Positions 14,301 to 25,600 of a stretch of 64,000 nucleotides of DNA are shown in pieces. The first letter of the stretch is position 1. Each line of letters starts with the position of its first letter. Below the pieces are notes generated by a model. It saw only the letters and a program-made list of their open reading frames with translations, was not told where the DNA came from and made no database searches. Made by a program: the position numbers and the translations under genes. The stretch comes from Marchantia polymorpha subsp. ruderalis. Lineage: Eukaryota > Streptophyta > Marchantiopsida > Marchantiales > Marchantiaceae. The stretch is from the NCBI GenBank assembly GCA_037833965.1, contig AP031356.1, forward strand, positions 27,938,501 through 28,002,500, given 5' to 3'.

Positions 14301-14310
14301 CTATTTCGTG
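11302..14310. other. Intergenic region between the divergent RPAC1 and PHAX genes, with an AT-rich core
   Basis: About 200 bp of mixed composition next to RPAC1 gives way abruptly near 11,545 to roughly 2 kb of extremely AT-rich sequence. This contains poly-A/T runs, a short (TA)n tract near 11,735-11,750 and no credible frame. Normal composition returns near 13,620. The last 700 bp before the PHAX start carry a telo-box and probably the leader of that gene. The core may be a decayed insertion that pushed two divergent promoters apart, but no terminal repeats were found to prove it. Confidence 0.6.
13731..13739. promoter_or_regulatory. Telo-box (AAACCCTAA) upstream of the PHAX gene
   Basis: An exact AAACCCTAA lies about 570 bp before the PHAX start codon and on the RPAC1 side of the shared spacer. 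In plants this motif is enriched in promoters of translation and ribosome-biogenesis genes. A near match (AAACCTTAAACCC) sits at about 11,506-11,518, close to the RPAC1 start. This is sequence match only; a function is not shown. Confidence 0.3.
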
Positions 14311-16385
14311 ATGGAATTCCACGAGTCAGCTTTGGATGCCATCTATGAAGACGATGTCTCTTGTTCCGACGTAGAAGAGGGAGAAATCGAAGGCGAGGAG
14401 GTTCAGAACTTGGAACCCATGGATGTGGACCGAGGGGAGGCGAGAATAATCTTCGAGGAAGGAGAAATCTCAGACGATGATGATCCCTCACCGGGCGAAA
14501 CCTGTGATGGCTCAAACGAAACCCGCGAAGGTCTTGAGCCCAAAGACGGCAATGATCAGCTAGCTAAGGGCAACAGTATGTCTCAGTTTTCAATCTCAAT
14601 TTCTTTTCTCTGTGTTCAGATGTTTTCCTTCTATTCAGGGCAATCTTTATTTTCCACTGTAAGCCCTCTCTTGGTTAAGGATCATTATCGCTCAACCGTG
14701 GTATCTGACGGAGCTTCACCAGCCCATAAACTAGTTATGTCATTGGCAAAAGCTTTCATCGTTTCTACCAGTGTCGAATGAGCCTGTTCCATGTTCAGCA
14801 TTTTCAGGACCTCTTTCTAGTCTGCTCATTATTTATGCAATTTATATTCTCGCTGACTTCTTTTATGTTACTTATGGGGTACCTATGTCGTTTCTGTTTC
14901 TACAGATGCTCTTGGACCAGATCGTTCTGCACGGCCAGCCAGACGCAAAAAGTCCAAGAAGAAACGCTCCGGAAAGCGTAAAAGTGTTGACGAAGCAAGG
15001 TGAAACTCGACCCTTTGCATTTTCTCTACATCACATGTATTGGCGCTCATGCTATCTCAGTGTTTCTGTACAAGGCGTACTCACGTCTTTCTTTGAAACT
15101 TTTTGTTGGATAAGTTTAATTCATCATTTGAGAGCCAGATGATGAATTAGATATATGTGTAAGTGTATATTATTTTTTATTGTATCACCTCTTAAACTGT
15201 AATTTAACTTTTGAAGGTTTGTACGCGAAACATGTATTCATCTTCAAGAGAAAAAAATATCTCTTATATGGGCCCTTGTGAAGAAATTGGGCGTTGATGC
15301 TGTACGAGATCTCGTGAACGAGGTAGAGTTTCATCTTTAGCTTATAATCTAGATGTTGATTTCCCACTTTTGCTAAAGCTCAAAGATATTATCCAGGAAT
15401 GATTGATGGAGCCTTTACAGACTATCGAAGTTCTCTGCAGATTGGTCATGATTGCAATTTGTTGTATGGGGTTTATAAAGTTCACCTAGTTGCGTTCATC
15501 CAATTTTGTTCTTCGCTAACGAATACCGAAGCTTGTGCCAGGTGAATGTTATCGAGAAATGTGGCGGTCAGTTTACAAATGACAAGAAACGTCGACGAAC
15601 ACCGGGAGGTGTTCTCTGGAATATTTTACGAGGAAGAGTACAGCCTGAAGTCTACAAGGAGATTATGTCTCAAGGAAACGAAGTTCTGGTATGGACCACT
15701 CAATATTGTGTCCAACAAACTGGCAACGGAATGTAGATATATGCACACAAAATAGTTGTTTAAATATGAACCGAGTTATCACACCTGTGTGTCAACATAC
15801 AAATTTAAGGATTTGCTTGACTTGATTCTTGCATTGGGCTTCAAAACCATATCTGAATGACTTGTTGCTTCTTGTTCAAGCCGTATCTAATCCATCTTTT
15901 GACGAATGCAGAAACAAAAAGCCAAACAAGCGAAGGAGTCCCTTAAGAGACAGAGGATGGATGTTGATGAACCAAGCAGCATGAAGCGTCGAAAGATGGA
16001 CGTGAAGGATGCGGACACTCTAATGGCGACTGTGAACGGAAGACAACTTAATCAGTCCACTCCCATTCCCAAAGTGCGTAAGGATTTGCAATCCTTGATG
16101 GATGGCCCAGCGGGAGATGATTCTCTCTTGCCAACTGTGCAACTACAGAAAGCATGGGTCGAAGGAATTAAAAAGAAAGATGCAAGCATCGATGTTGGTA
16201 TTGGCACTCCAAGTGTGGTCAAATACGAGCTTGGAGCGTTCAAAGATCTGAAAGCCACTGAAAGAAAACCTGTTGACGTCGTCGACAGGTTGCGAGTGCC
16301 CGTAGAATACAGTGACTTAGTAACAATTACACATGACGAGTATTGTTCTGTTGGATCTCCTGAGCCTAGAGATTCGTTTCGGTGA
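14311..16385 (+). CDS. PHAX RNA-binding domain protein (phosphorylated adaptor for RNA export-like)
   Basis: Five exons: 14311-14575, 14906-14999, 15217-15322, 15542-15688, 15912-16385. Together they encode 361 residues in continuous phase. The N-terminus (1-88) is strongly acidic, with repeated EEGEI and a run of aspartates. Exon 2 carries a lysine/arginine-rich nuclear-localisation-like stretch (about 101-114). Residues 120 to about 204 form the PHAX RNA-binding domain: an ETCIHLQEKKISLIWALVKKLGVDAVRDLVNE helix region, then CGGQFTNDKKRRRTPGGVLWNIL with the characteristic RRRTPGGV at 172-179. The C-terminal exon is charged and low in recognisable domains. In animals PHAX bridges capped snRNA to CBC and CRM1 for nuclear export. 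Plant proteins share mainly the RNA-binding domain, so a snRNA-export role here is inferred. No CRM1 export signal was located by eye. Confidence 0.92.
15117..15149. repeat. Inverted repeat in PHAX intron 2
   Basis: An 11-bp perfect arm beginning TAATTCATCAT is followed 11 nt later by its reverse complement ATGATGAATTA. It sits wholly inside the intron 15000-15216. It would fold in the pre-mRNA, but its relation to splicing is unknown. Confidence 0.7.
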
Positions 16386-18949
16386 ATGAAATATCTGGAA
16401 ATTTCAATGGCAATGTGCGATGGAGCCGTAGTGCACAAGAGAGTTTGATTCCAACGTTTGGTTGCGTGTCATGACAATGGAGTCAGAGATCGAGGTGAGC
16501 CCAAGCGTGCAGTTCCCACTTTTCTGCAAAGCCTTCATACTTGCTTATAATGTTGCTTGTAACTTTTTTTGAAACACATGGTTCAACCAACTGAGTTCTT
16601 CAATGCCTGATTTATTCTACTGTCGTTATTTGTATCAGATCTACTCAATCTGAGACCGCACATTCCGGACAACTCTAAGAAACTGCTTTCATCGACCCCC
16701 GGCTGAAATACGGAGGATACTCTCAGTCTGCGCAGTGATCTTTGCAACTTCTACTTCAGCTTTGCAACTTCAACAATTTCTTGACAAACGTGACAGGGTT
16801 TCTGTTACCTATAGAAGGTAGCAAGCAGACATGTGTTTGTGAAACAACTCGGGTCACGTGCAAGCAAGTATTGAACATTTTCCGTCTCTGGCCTTCTATA
16901 CTTCATCAGTTTCCCTGAAGTAGTTGCCTGTATCAGTTTGTCACAAGTAAAACGAAGTTCCGACAAAGATTGCGGGGTCCATGATCCTTTTGAAACCTGT
17001 TGAACGAAAGCATCATCTGATCACATCGATGTCGAAGGTTTCGGACTGCACTGTATTAAGCCACCTTTCATGAGAAGGTTTGATGTTGCCTTCTCATTTC
17101 AGGCTCTGAGAAAATAATGAGTATATTGCAGATTCATACATTCCACAATGCGCATCATCTGATCTTACCCTCCATCACCACCTTTTAGAGTGTAGCTGTT
17201 TTAAAAAGGCCTGCACGGGGGACATGTGAGAAGTAATAGTTTAAAAAACAGATCAACAACGAGGACTTCAATTACCACGTGGAATCAGTACGATTTGACT
17301 GGGACTCCATTTAAGGATGCCTGAAAATATGCTAAATATCAGTGTCCACGTCCTAGACACAACTGCCGTCCCAAGGTTGGCGGCCAAGGCACGTTTGTGA
17401 AGTCATCCACTGCCCTCATACGAGCTCCGTTTCTGAACTGTTCACGGCAAAGAAGCACAGATGTAGGACGACACCTCACGAGTCGACTGCTCCTGACGAA
17501 AGACCCAAAAAAATCGGGTATTAATGCACGTCTAGGTGTTCTTCTCGGCTTTCAGTTTATTGTTTAAGAGTGTATTTTCCAAATGAAGGTCCTGAAGGTG
17601 TCATGAGATCGCTGATTTTGACGTAAAATATTTGAAGAACGATCAAATTTGATTGAGCACACCTCGGAGTGACCTCAGATGGCACATATGACCACCAATA
17701 CACAATTGGTCACAGATCCGTACCCATGGGGTGATCATAATCAGAAGTAACGATTATCGTGTGCTTGGAAAGGAATGTGTAGAATGCGTGCGGCTTGTTG
17801 GGATCAGTGATTGCAGTTAATACTCTGCTGCCGAGGTTATTATGTGTCGAACTGCATGGGGGTTTGTTGTACTGTAAATGTTCTCGTTACAGGACATGCA
17901 GTTGACTGGTACCAAAGGTCATCCGTTATCGAATATGCCGGCAGTGCCTCAAACCTGAAAATATGTTCCACGGGTTTTCTCTAGGCAGGCCGTCAGCTCC
18001 AAGTCAATTTCACATATCATCTCACTGACCCGGTTCTGGCTTCTGGATAATGGAAAAGTAGTGCATCAAAGTTCAAACGGATTTCGGCACGTCACCTGCC
18101 ACCACCTGAGTCAAGTCAGACATGCTTTGCTCATGTCTTTGGCTTTTATAACGACATGTCCAGTAGAGTTTGTTAACTGTCATCATCATACATCTACGAG
18201 AAGATTAGGATGTACTTCCGATGGAGGTACAACCTAACCTCTTAGGGCCAATGACTCATTCATTTCTACAAATCCTAAACTATTATCAGAGTTATGGACC
18301 GTTGAGTGCGAATCAAGTGTTCCATCTTACACTTGACAGAGGTATAGATATACGAGACTGATCGCAATAGCTAGCAGAACTCAGAATCATTCTCAAGATT
18401 GTCGACGTTATACAGTACGAATAGTCATACTTCATTATATTGCGTGAATACAGAATCGTACACGTTGAGGGAACATTCATCTTGAAAATTGGTATGGAAG
18501 GTACTGGAAATCAGAAGCAGAAATTCCTCTGAAGTCTAGATTTCAGTAGTCCTCTTCCCATGTTAAAGCCATATCGTAAGGTGGATCTCAACCTTGAAAC
18601 AGAGAAGTCACATGTAGACGAGTAGGTACCGATCTTAACCACATGCTGCTAGGAGGAAATAATTGTCACTGGTAAGAAACGACGGGTACAGTTCTAGGTG
18701 AAGCCGCGACTGAGAGAAAGTCTTCATGTGTCCTAACCACCGTGGAGTAAACTTAAGATAAACTGCATCTTTAGCCACTTTGACATGTTTCAAGAATTTT
18801 ATTGAAATAAAGGAGACAAATATAAGAGAGTGGATCAATAAAGATGTAACTTGATCTTCGGTATAATCCGGAAGCCTCTGCTTGCCGATGTTTGACATGA
18901 AAGGAGTATAAGAATTCGAAAATTTCATTCAGTCCACTTTGATGTAAAG
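16386..18949. other. 3' flank of the PHAX gene and gene-free spacer
   Basis: The first part should hold the PHAX 3' untranslated region. After that neither strand shows an open frame resembling a protein; the longest frame is a 97-codon minus frame near 18,635-18,928. No repeat family or RNA gene was recognised. Confidence 0.5.
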
Positions 18950-20030
18950 TGTTTGTAGTTTGTGTGTCGAACCTCATCGAGTGAGATTGTTCTGTAATAA
19001 ATGAAGTAGAAAAATCATGTATATATATATTTCAGTATATTATACTAAAGTTTGCAAATTTCACAAGGATCAACAAGCATAAAACTCCTATAAAAATTTC
19101 CATTTGAATAAAATACGTTTATGCTATTTTTGTAGCTGGAAGTTGATAGTAAAAGAATAACCCCTAAAAGACTCAATGATATCTTGATTGATATTGAAAT
19201 TTATTTTAAAAATTGGAATTTTAATAATGCAGTGTTTTAGCATTACATGGTTTAATCTTACACTAAAGCTTGCATCTTTTAGCAGCATGTGCATGATGTA
19301 TAAAAACGCTAGGATGATAAAAAAAAATCGAATTAAGGGAGTTGATATTTTTTATAAATTTATTTTTTCTAATATATTTTGTTGAAATTAAAATCTAAAC
19401 GGGCAATGCATCGCACTTTGACAATAGATACAATTTGTCAGTGAGACATGTTGAAATGTTCGCCTTATTAATTGTGTTGAACTTTATACTATAATGTGGG
19501 TACAAACTTGAGTGATCGTTAAGAGAATTTTAATTTTTTAATATTTTGTATAGTAGTTGACATTAGGACTTAGGATATATGATACTCTCTGAATTGGAGC
19601 ATGATTCTCTATTTGAATATTGCTTTACTTGTCTCTACCTATATTAGAAATTCGTTTATGTCTACTAAGAATTTTTGGCTCAAAGTAAACCTAATATTGC
19701 AAACAAGGTGTTGTAAAATGAAGATGAATGGAGCACCTAAATAATTTTTCTTGGATGAACAAAGAAAAGGTGGGATAGATGAGGAATAAATAATGATATA
19801 TTTAAAAGGTATATTCTAATTAACCCTCCCGAACCAATTTGCTATCTCTCCAGAAATTGAATAAAAATGAGATCCAACCATTTAGTGCACTCATAACATC
19901 TTTATGGAGGAGACAACCACTTTTAAAGAAACTCGCTAAAATTATTCATAGATTATTCATTACGATAACTGTTAAGTGCATATATTAGAAATATGAACTG
20001 TACGGAACACTATATGGCTTTCGGCTTTGG
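18950..20030. other. AT-rich gene-free stretch
   Basis: About 1 kb is dominated by A/T runs with short TA repeats near 19,018-19,032. There is no coding signal or terminal repeat that I can support. Confidence 0.5.
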
Positions 20031-20080
20031 TAGATATCGAATGAGACCACGGGAGCAGGAGCTTGGAAGTAGAACGAATG

Positions 20081-20109
20081 TTCCTTTTCATGTAGAACAT
20101 GAAAAGGAA
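20081..20109. repeat. 13-bp perfect inverted repeat with 3-nt loop
   Basis: The arm TTCCTTTTCATGT is followed by AGA and then the exact reverse complement ACATGAAAAGGAA. It is a compact hairpin or cruciform-prone site in non-coding DNA, possibly a relic of a transposon end. Confidence 0.85.
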
Positions 20110-22420
20110 AAAAGGTGGGAAGACCCCATCATGAAAAGTCATTTACTCGCTAAGTAGTAAAAAATGTCCTGCGTTTTTCTTCTTGGTCCTCTTGGCGGTA
20201 TGGATCGTTACCGTATTTGAAACAAGAATGGTCTTGGGATCCTACGTAAGACATTTTTCGTAGAGTTTTAAAATCATATTTGCTAAAATTATACACGTAC
20301 CCTGATGGGGTATTCCCATCCTTTGTGCTATATTACTCGGGGCTCGCATGCGTTACAAAGAAACTTCCGGGTCCTTTAATTGCATAAAGTAATGAGGATT
20401 GAGCTCTGGAAGAGAAGTTTCATTGTTTGCAAATAGGAGACATGCACATTATGTCCGATGGCTGCGGCTAGATCTCTTGTCAAATCGAATCTGGTGCCAG
20501 AAACATCTGGAATTATGAGATTTTTACTTTTCAATGAGAAGGTGACTCACTCAAATAGAAAGAAAAAATTCATTTAAATGGACTGGGCGACTTTACTGTG
20601 TTGTGTCAACTGTTGGAAGCTTGTCAGCAATCAAACTTCGACAACACGTGAGAAATTTGGACAATCTGATCGTAATATGGGAAAAGGGAAGGAATAGTAA
20701 CGATCTAGAGTACGAAGGAAGATATCTCGTATAAACAAGAAAGATTTCGCCCAAGCGCGTTTGAAGAGTGCATTGTATGCAACTTAACTCTAACAATGGT
20801 CTCTAGACAAAAAGAATCATTTGAATAAGACAAAATTAGTGCAACGGGGACAATATTCAAACTCTCGGTCATGGGGAACTTGAAAAGTTTACGAAAGAAA
20901 TTCCTTCTGCTGTTAGTCTATTTGCGCATTGTTATTGAAAAGCTGAAAAAGTTGAAAAGATACACAAGAATCTGCTTGTACCTACTGTCACAACCTTTAA
21001 TCACATGACACTGACAGGGAGTCCATGCACACATCTTGAAGCTCTTGGAGTTTCTACCCTGCGAAACAAAATAGTGAGTTCCCGTCGCACTGAGTCCTGA
21101 CCTGATAAGGAGAATCCTGGAGAAATCCAAATCTCCACAAGTGAGAGTAAAATTTCCACCCAACTTTTATAGTTCACGTATCTACAGTACGTACGCCATT
21201 TTATGTCGACAAATTGTCTCTTAAATGCAGCACAGGATGGCACAAACAGTAATGTAAGATGCATTGCAGCGCCGTGTCTTCAAATAGTTAAAGCCCGCGA
21301 CTGAATTCCAACAGGTTTGGAAGAACAGGATAACTGGAGTGAGCTATTAAATCGGGAAATACAACCGGTTTCGAAAAATTCAAACCGCAGTCCTTGGTAA
21401 GTCTAGCTCGATTTTGGTCGAATTCAATCCTTTTTGAAGGGAACGAAGTTTAGTCCTTAGTAATGACAATAAGAACAAAATAGAGTTTTAACTTGCATTT
21501 GTAACTCGCAGGATTTGAATTTCAAATCGCGAGAGCATTCTAAAATTTTGCAGAAAGCGTTAAATTCGAAGCTCGTGGAGAATAACTCAAAAGAACAAAG
21601 ATTGATTACATTCCACAAGTGACACCATTAGTTTCTGGAAGAAGCCTGCACGTTCTGCCCCAAAGAACATTACAAACAAAAAAACTGCTAACGAATACTC
21701 GTCGCATCATCGGGGTGAAACTTGAAATGACGTAAAAGGGATAAAGGTATAATTTCTTGACGAGAAGTCTAGTGTAGGAGGGTAGGGGAGTAGGAGTAGG
21801 CTGTGATAGAGACAAGAAGCAGGCCTAGACTTAGAAATCTTGACGATTGTGTATTCAATGTGGGAAGTGTGGCGCATGTTCCGTGTTGCCAGAGATTTCA
21901 AAAAATGATTGTGCGCACTCTCACCTCGGCCCGGGGGCAGAGGCAGGCTAATGAGGAACCGAAGTTGAAGTTTGCGAAGGTGATGGTTGGGGAACTAGGA
22001 AGTCGGGGAGGGAGTGACAGTCAGAAGAGTGGTCGTCATGATCTCAGTGGTAGGGAATAACGATGACCGGTTACCTTGTCACAGCCTAGCTGAAGTGGTG
22101 GCCTGCGTGTACCCAACTCGGGACCAAAAATAGGCAATGGGATCCAATTGTGGGAGTCCGTCCATCGGGCCAGAGTTTGGAACTCAAAAGTGGTCTTCCA
22201 TGGCATCACAACCACTAGGGTGGGCTAAGGTTCGTCCAACAATGTTATTCAGTTGACTACTCCTTATGCTTCCTGATCCATCTATCTACAGTACATATCC
22301 ATCCTCTCAAGCGGCATCCCTGGGCTATTTGCAGTGCAGGTCGAAGAGTAAGTCCGAAAGTATGACGACAGAGGAATGCTATAAAGTGATTGGATTCAGT
22401 TTCGATCAATTTATCTGAAG
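20110..22420. other. Gene-free spacer of mixed composition
   Basis: Short overlapping frames occur on both strands, but none resembles a known family and none shows a conserved motif. No RNA gene or repeat was recognised. Confidence 0.45.
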
Positions 22421-25400
22421 GTTCCGAAGATGACTAATCCACTACAGTTGGCGAGGTGGGTGAGTCAAGAGATCATCAAACGTCGATTAGATAGATCGAT
22501 GGAGGGACATGGTATATTAGGCGCGAAGTGGGTGTCGATGACAGGGGCTGGGAAAGGGGAGCGCAAACATGCTCAATCACGAGGCCACCATGTGGAGGGG
22601 GGTGGAAGGCGCAAGCGGGCGAGCGGGCAAGCGAGAGATATGAAGCGAGGTGCGGAAGAGGAGGAAAGAGAAAAGATGCAGTCTCCTACGACACGGAGAA
22701 AAATGGAGGGGAAACACTCGGCCAAATGACAAAAAGTGACAGGCCGCGATGGTCATATTAGAAGGTGCGACTTGGACGAGTTGGAGTGGAGTGGCAGTTG
22801 AAGGACGTTGGGAGTTCAAAAGAGCTTGCTTGCATCATCATGAGAGGTGATTCCTCCATAGCCCTTGAGATTGCGATTTGCTTGAATCTTCGTACATCCC
22901 TGCTGCCTCTTCTGCTGCAGGTGTCTTCTGACCGAGCCCAGCCACATCGGACAGAGCGGCTCAGAGCGAAGCAAAGCGTTTCGTCCTTCCCGCCTTCGTC
23001 TGCACATCTCCATCCATCGACATCGACATCGCATCAATCCCTTCCCTTCCCAGAATTTCCCCGCATTATTTTCTTGCGCGAAAAGCGAAAAGAAGGTCTT
23101 CGCGACGCGCCTGGAAAATGCTCTTGCTCAGACCCCTCCTGGAATCATCCCAGACCCCGCCGACAGCCATGTGCCCACCTCCAGTCAGCTCAGAACAGAA
23201 AGTCCATGCACTTGCACTGCCTTGGGCCCTCAGGTTCGATGGACTCCATCGCCGCGACTTTCCAGCCGATCCAGTTCTTTCTCACACGACGCTAGGTCCA
23301 GCCAATCAGCACCTCCACGAATTTGGAACTTTCGACAGGGTCCCATGCCCATATGGTGTCCCTGTCATGACTTTGCTATGACTCTGCGCCGGAAGACCGC
23401 TTGAAGCTAACCGTGGGTAAAGGTTCAGCGCGATGAATCGAGACGAAAGAGCGTGGCACTGACCGCGGGTCAAATAAACCGCGCTCCGCGTTGTTGTTGT
23501 GGCGCAGAGCTTGAGAATCGCGGCATCCTTGTCAGGCAAGCCCAGCCTTCCTTCTCACGACGCCCCCAAAGATTCAGGAATCGAAACTCCGTGTTCCTTA
23601 TCCAGGAAAGAAGTGGTATAACCAGGTCGTAATGAGGAAACGGTGATAGATATTTTATTTTCCACGTCGGTAGAGACAAAATATTGTACTCTGCTGTAGC
23701 CGAGGTTCTCCTTAGGCCGAAGAACTTCGGGTCCAAGGATGTAATCTCCGTCAACTCCTGGACACTTCCTTTGCTGCGCTTTCCGCAGAAGCTCCAGGAT
23801 GACGGAGGACAACCCCAAGCCCACACGGAACGCCCTCGCCACTTGTCACTTCCAGTGCGATCTCCAGCGAGACCCTTCTTCCTGTGTGTGTGTCTTCGCA
23901 GTGGAACTTTGCGTCTGCCCCGACCGGCCGTCCCGGCTCTCACCTCCCTCTCTCTTTGACGACATGGCCAGTCTCAGGCCCAGGCCAACACAGTCCACCT
24001 GTCCAAGCTTGACCTACGGTACGTAGGTGGTACCGAGGAATGCCTCTGAAAGCGTCCAGACACAAGGCCCTCGAACGGATGAAATTTCTTTTTTCACCGG
24101 ATCTTCCTCGACGTTTGACCCGTTGGGATGCCGAGAGAAATCGACTGTGAACATTCGCTGCAACCAAAAAACCGTAAAAGAATTCGAATTCAAAAGTGGG
24201 AGCTCTTCCAAACCTTTATCGGAGCTCCGGCGGGTAGATTGCGGATCCATGAACCAGAACGTCCTGTAGGCGGAGGAAGGACGGCGAGGGTCCGGTCCCG
24301 AGATTGTTGTCCGTCTCTCTTCCAGTCCCATCGTGACGTTGCCACACTGACCGGCGGAGTAGACCGGCTCGTCCCCACCTTCGGCTGCCCTCGCTGCCCG
24401 ATGCCCTGGGCCGGGCCCGGTCTTTCCTCGTCATGCCCGGTTGGTCTGCGCTGGTCTGTCCGGTCTGTTCTGAAGGCGTCTGGCGGAATGTTGTCAGTTC
24501 CGTCCAGCGGGCTTATAATTGGCGGAGAGGACAGATCACGAGAGCGATATCCTTCCTGCCTGCTGACGTGAAGTAACACGGTAGACCAGAAAGTCTCGGT
24601 TGCGACTGGTTACCATTCAAGGGGCGGTTACCGTGGTTAGATTCTCCCAAAGGATTGTCGAAGAAGGGATGTCATTACCTTCTGCCGCGGGTCCATTTCA
24701 GCGTCAGGTAGAAAGTTGAGCCAATTTACGAATGGGATCGTGTTACCAAATTTAGCGCGTCAGACCGAGGCCATGTCAGAGATGAACACGACTCCTGCGC
24801 AGTTTGTGTTCGAAGGTGTTCGACCGCGGTTCTCGTTGCGACATAACCGGTTCGCAGTTAGTTATAGCTAGAGGAGACCTGTACGAGATGCGGCCTAGAT
24901 CAAAGTAGCGGACTGCAGTTAGTCTAGAGGCGGTGGGAACATTTTCTTGGCATGGGTTCTGTCGGCCAGGGACCGGCACTGCGAGTCTGGGGCTGGTGAT
25001 AAAATGTTCGAAATTTGGGCGGGCAAGCGGGCGGGGACAAAGGACGGTTACGGGATGCGGGAGATAGCCGGTCAGCCCGAGGCCCGAGCTGCACTAACGT
25101 TGGACTCGCTCCCGCCGGGGCGGGGGCGAGAGCATAAATGGGATGAATGTTTTTGGCAGCTCTCGGTTTTCACGCCGACGAGATTTCGGAACTCGGGGCC
25201 GGTGGCAGGGACCTGCCGGGAACTGGTGCCTGGCGTGGGAAAAGCTGCCCTCCGGCGGGAATTTTAAGACGGGCCATCCGTGGGGAAGGCATGCGGAGAT
25301 TCAAACAGAAGACCGGCACGGAGCGGTGGGAGCACGCGCTCCCTCCGCTGCGAAGTCTTGTTCCGCTGACGTCGCCGCGTGGTGTCCCGGGATTTGGAAT

Positions 25401-25600
25401 CGGGACCTTCGTTGGCTGCCCTCCGCTTCACTTCCCGCAGCTTCCCGTTCGCAATGCAAGGCACGGCGGAAGTGGTCTGGTCAAGTCGAGGCATTAATTG
25501 GAATTCAAAACCCGGGCTCCTAGTCCTCTGTCCGGCTCGCAGGCGCTCCGTAGGTGAGGTCGTGACGGAAAGGCACAGGTAAACCTCGGTCTTCACCTTC
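22421..25600. other. GC-rich region far upstream of PI4K beta, no supportable gene
   Basis: Composition shifts sharply to GC-rich here. That alone creates many long open frames on both strands (for example minus 24190-24579 and plus 22765-23295) which overlap each other. Their translations are low-complexity and rich in Arg, Pro and Ser. I see no domain. The region may be a distal promoter, an unstable or decayed insertion, or a non-coding transcript. Confidence 0.45.

Noticed and set aside
19018..19032. (TA)n tract as a possible promoter TATA cluster
   Set aside because: It is a simple repeat in an AT-rich spacer with no gene downstream in a suitable position.
24128..24579. Long frames on both strands near 24.2-24.6 kb
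   Set aside because: They overlap on opposite strands over the same GC-rich DNA and have no recognisable motif or codon signal.
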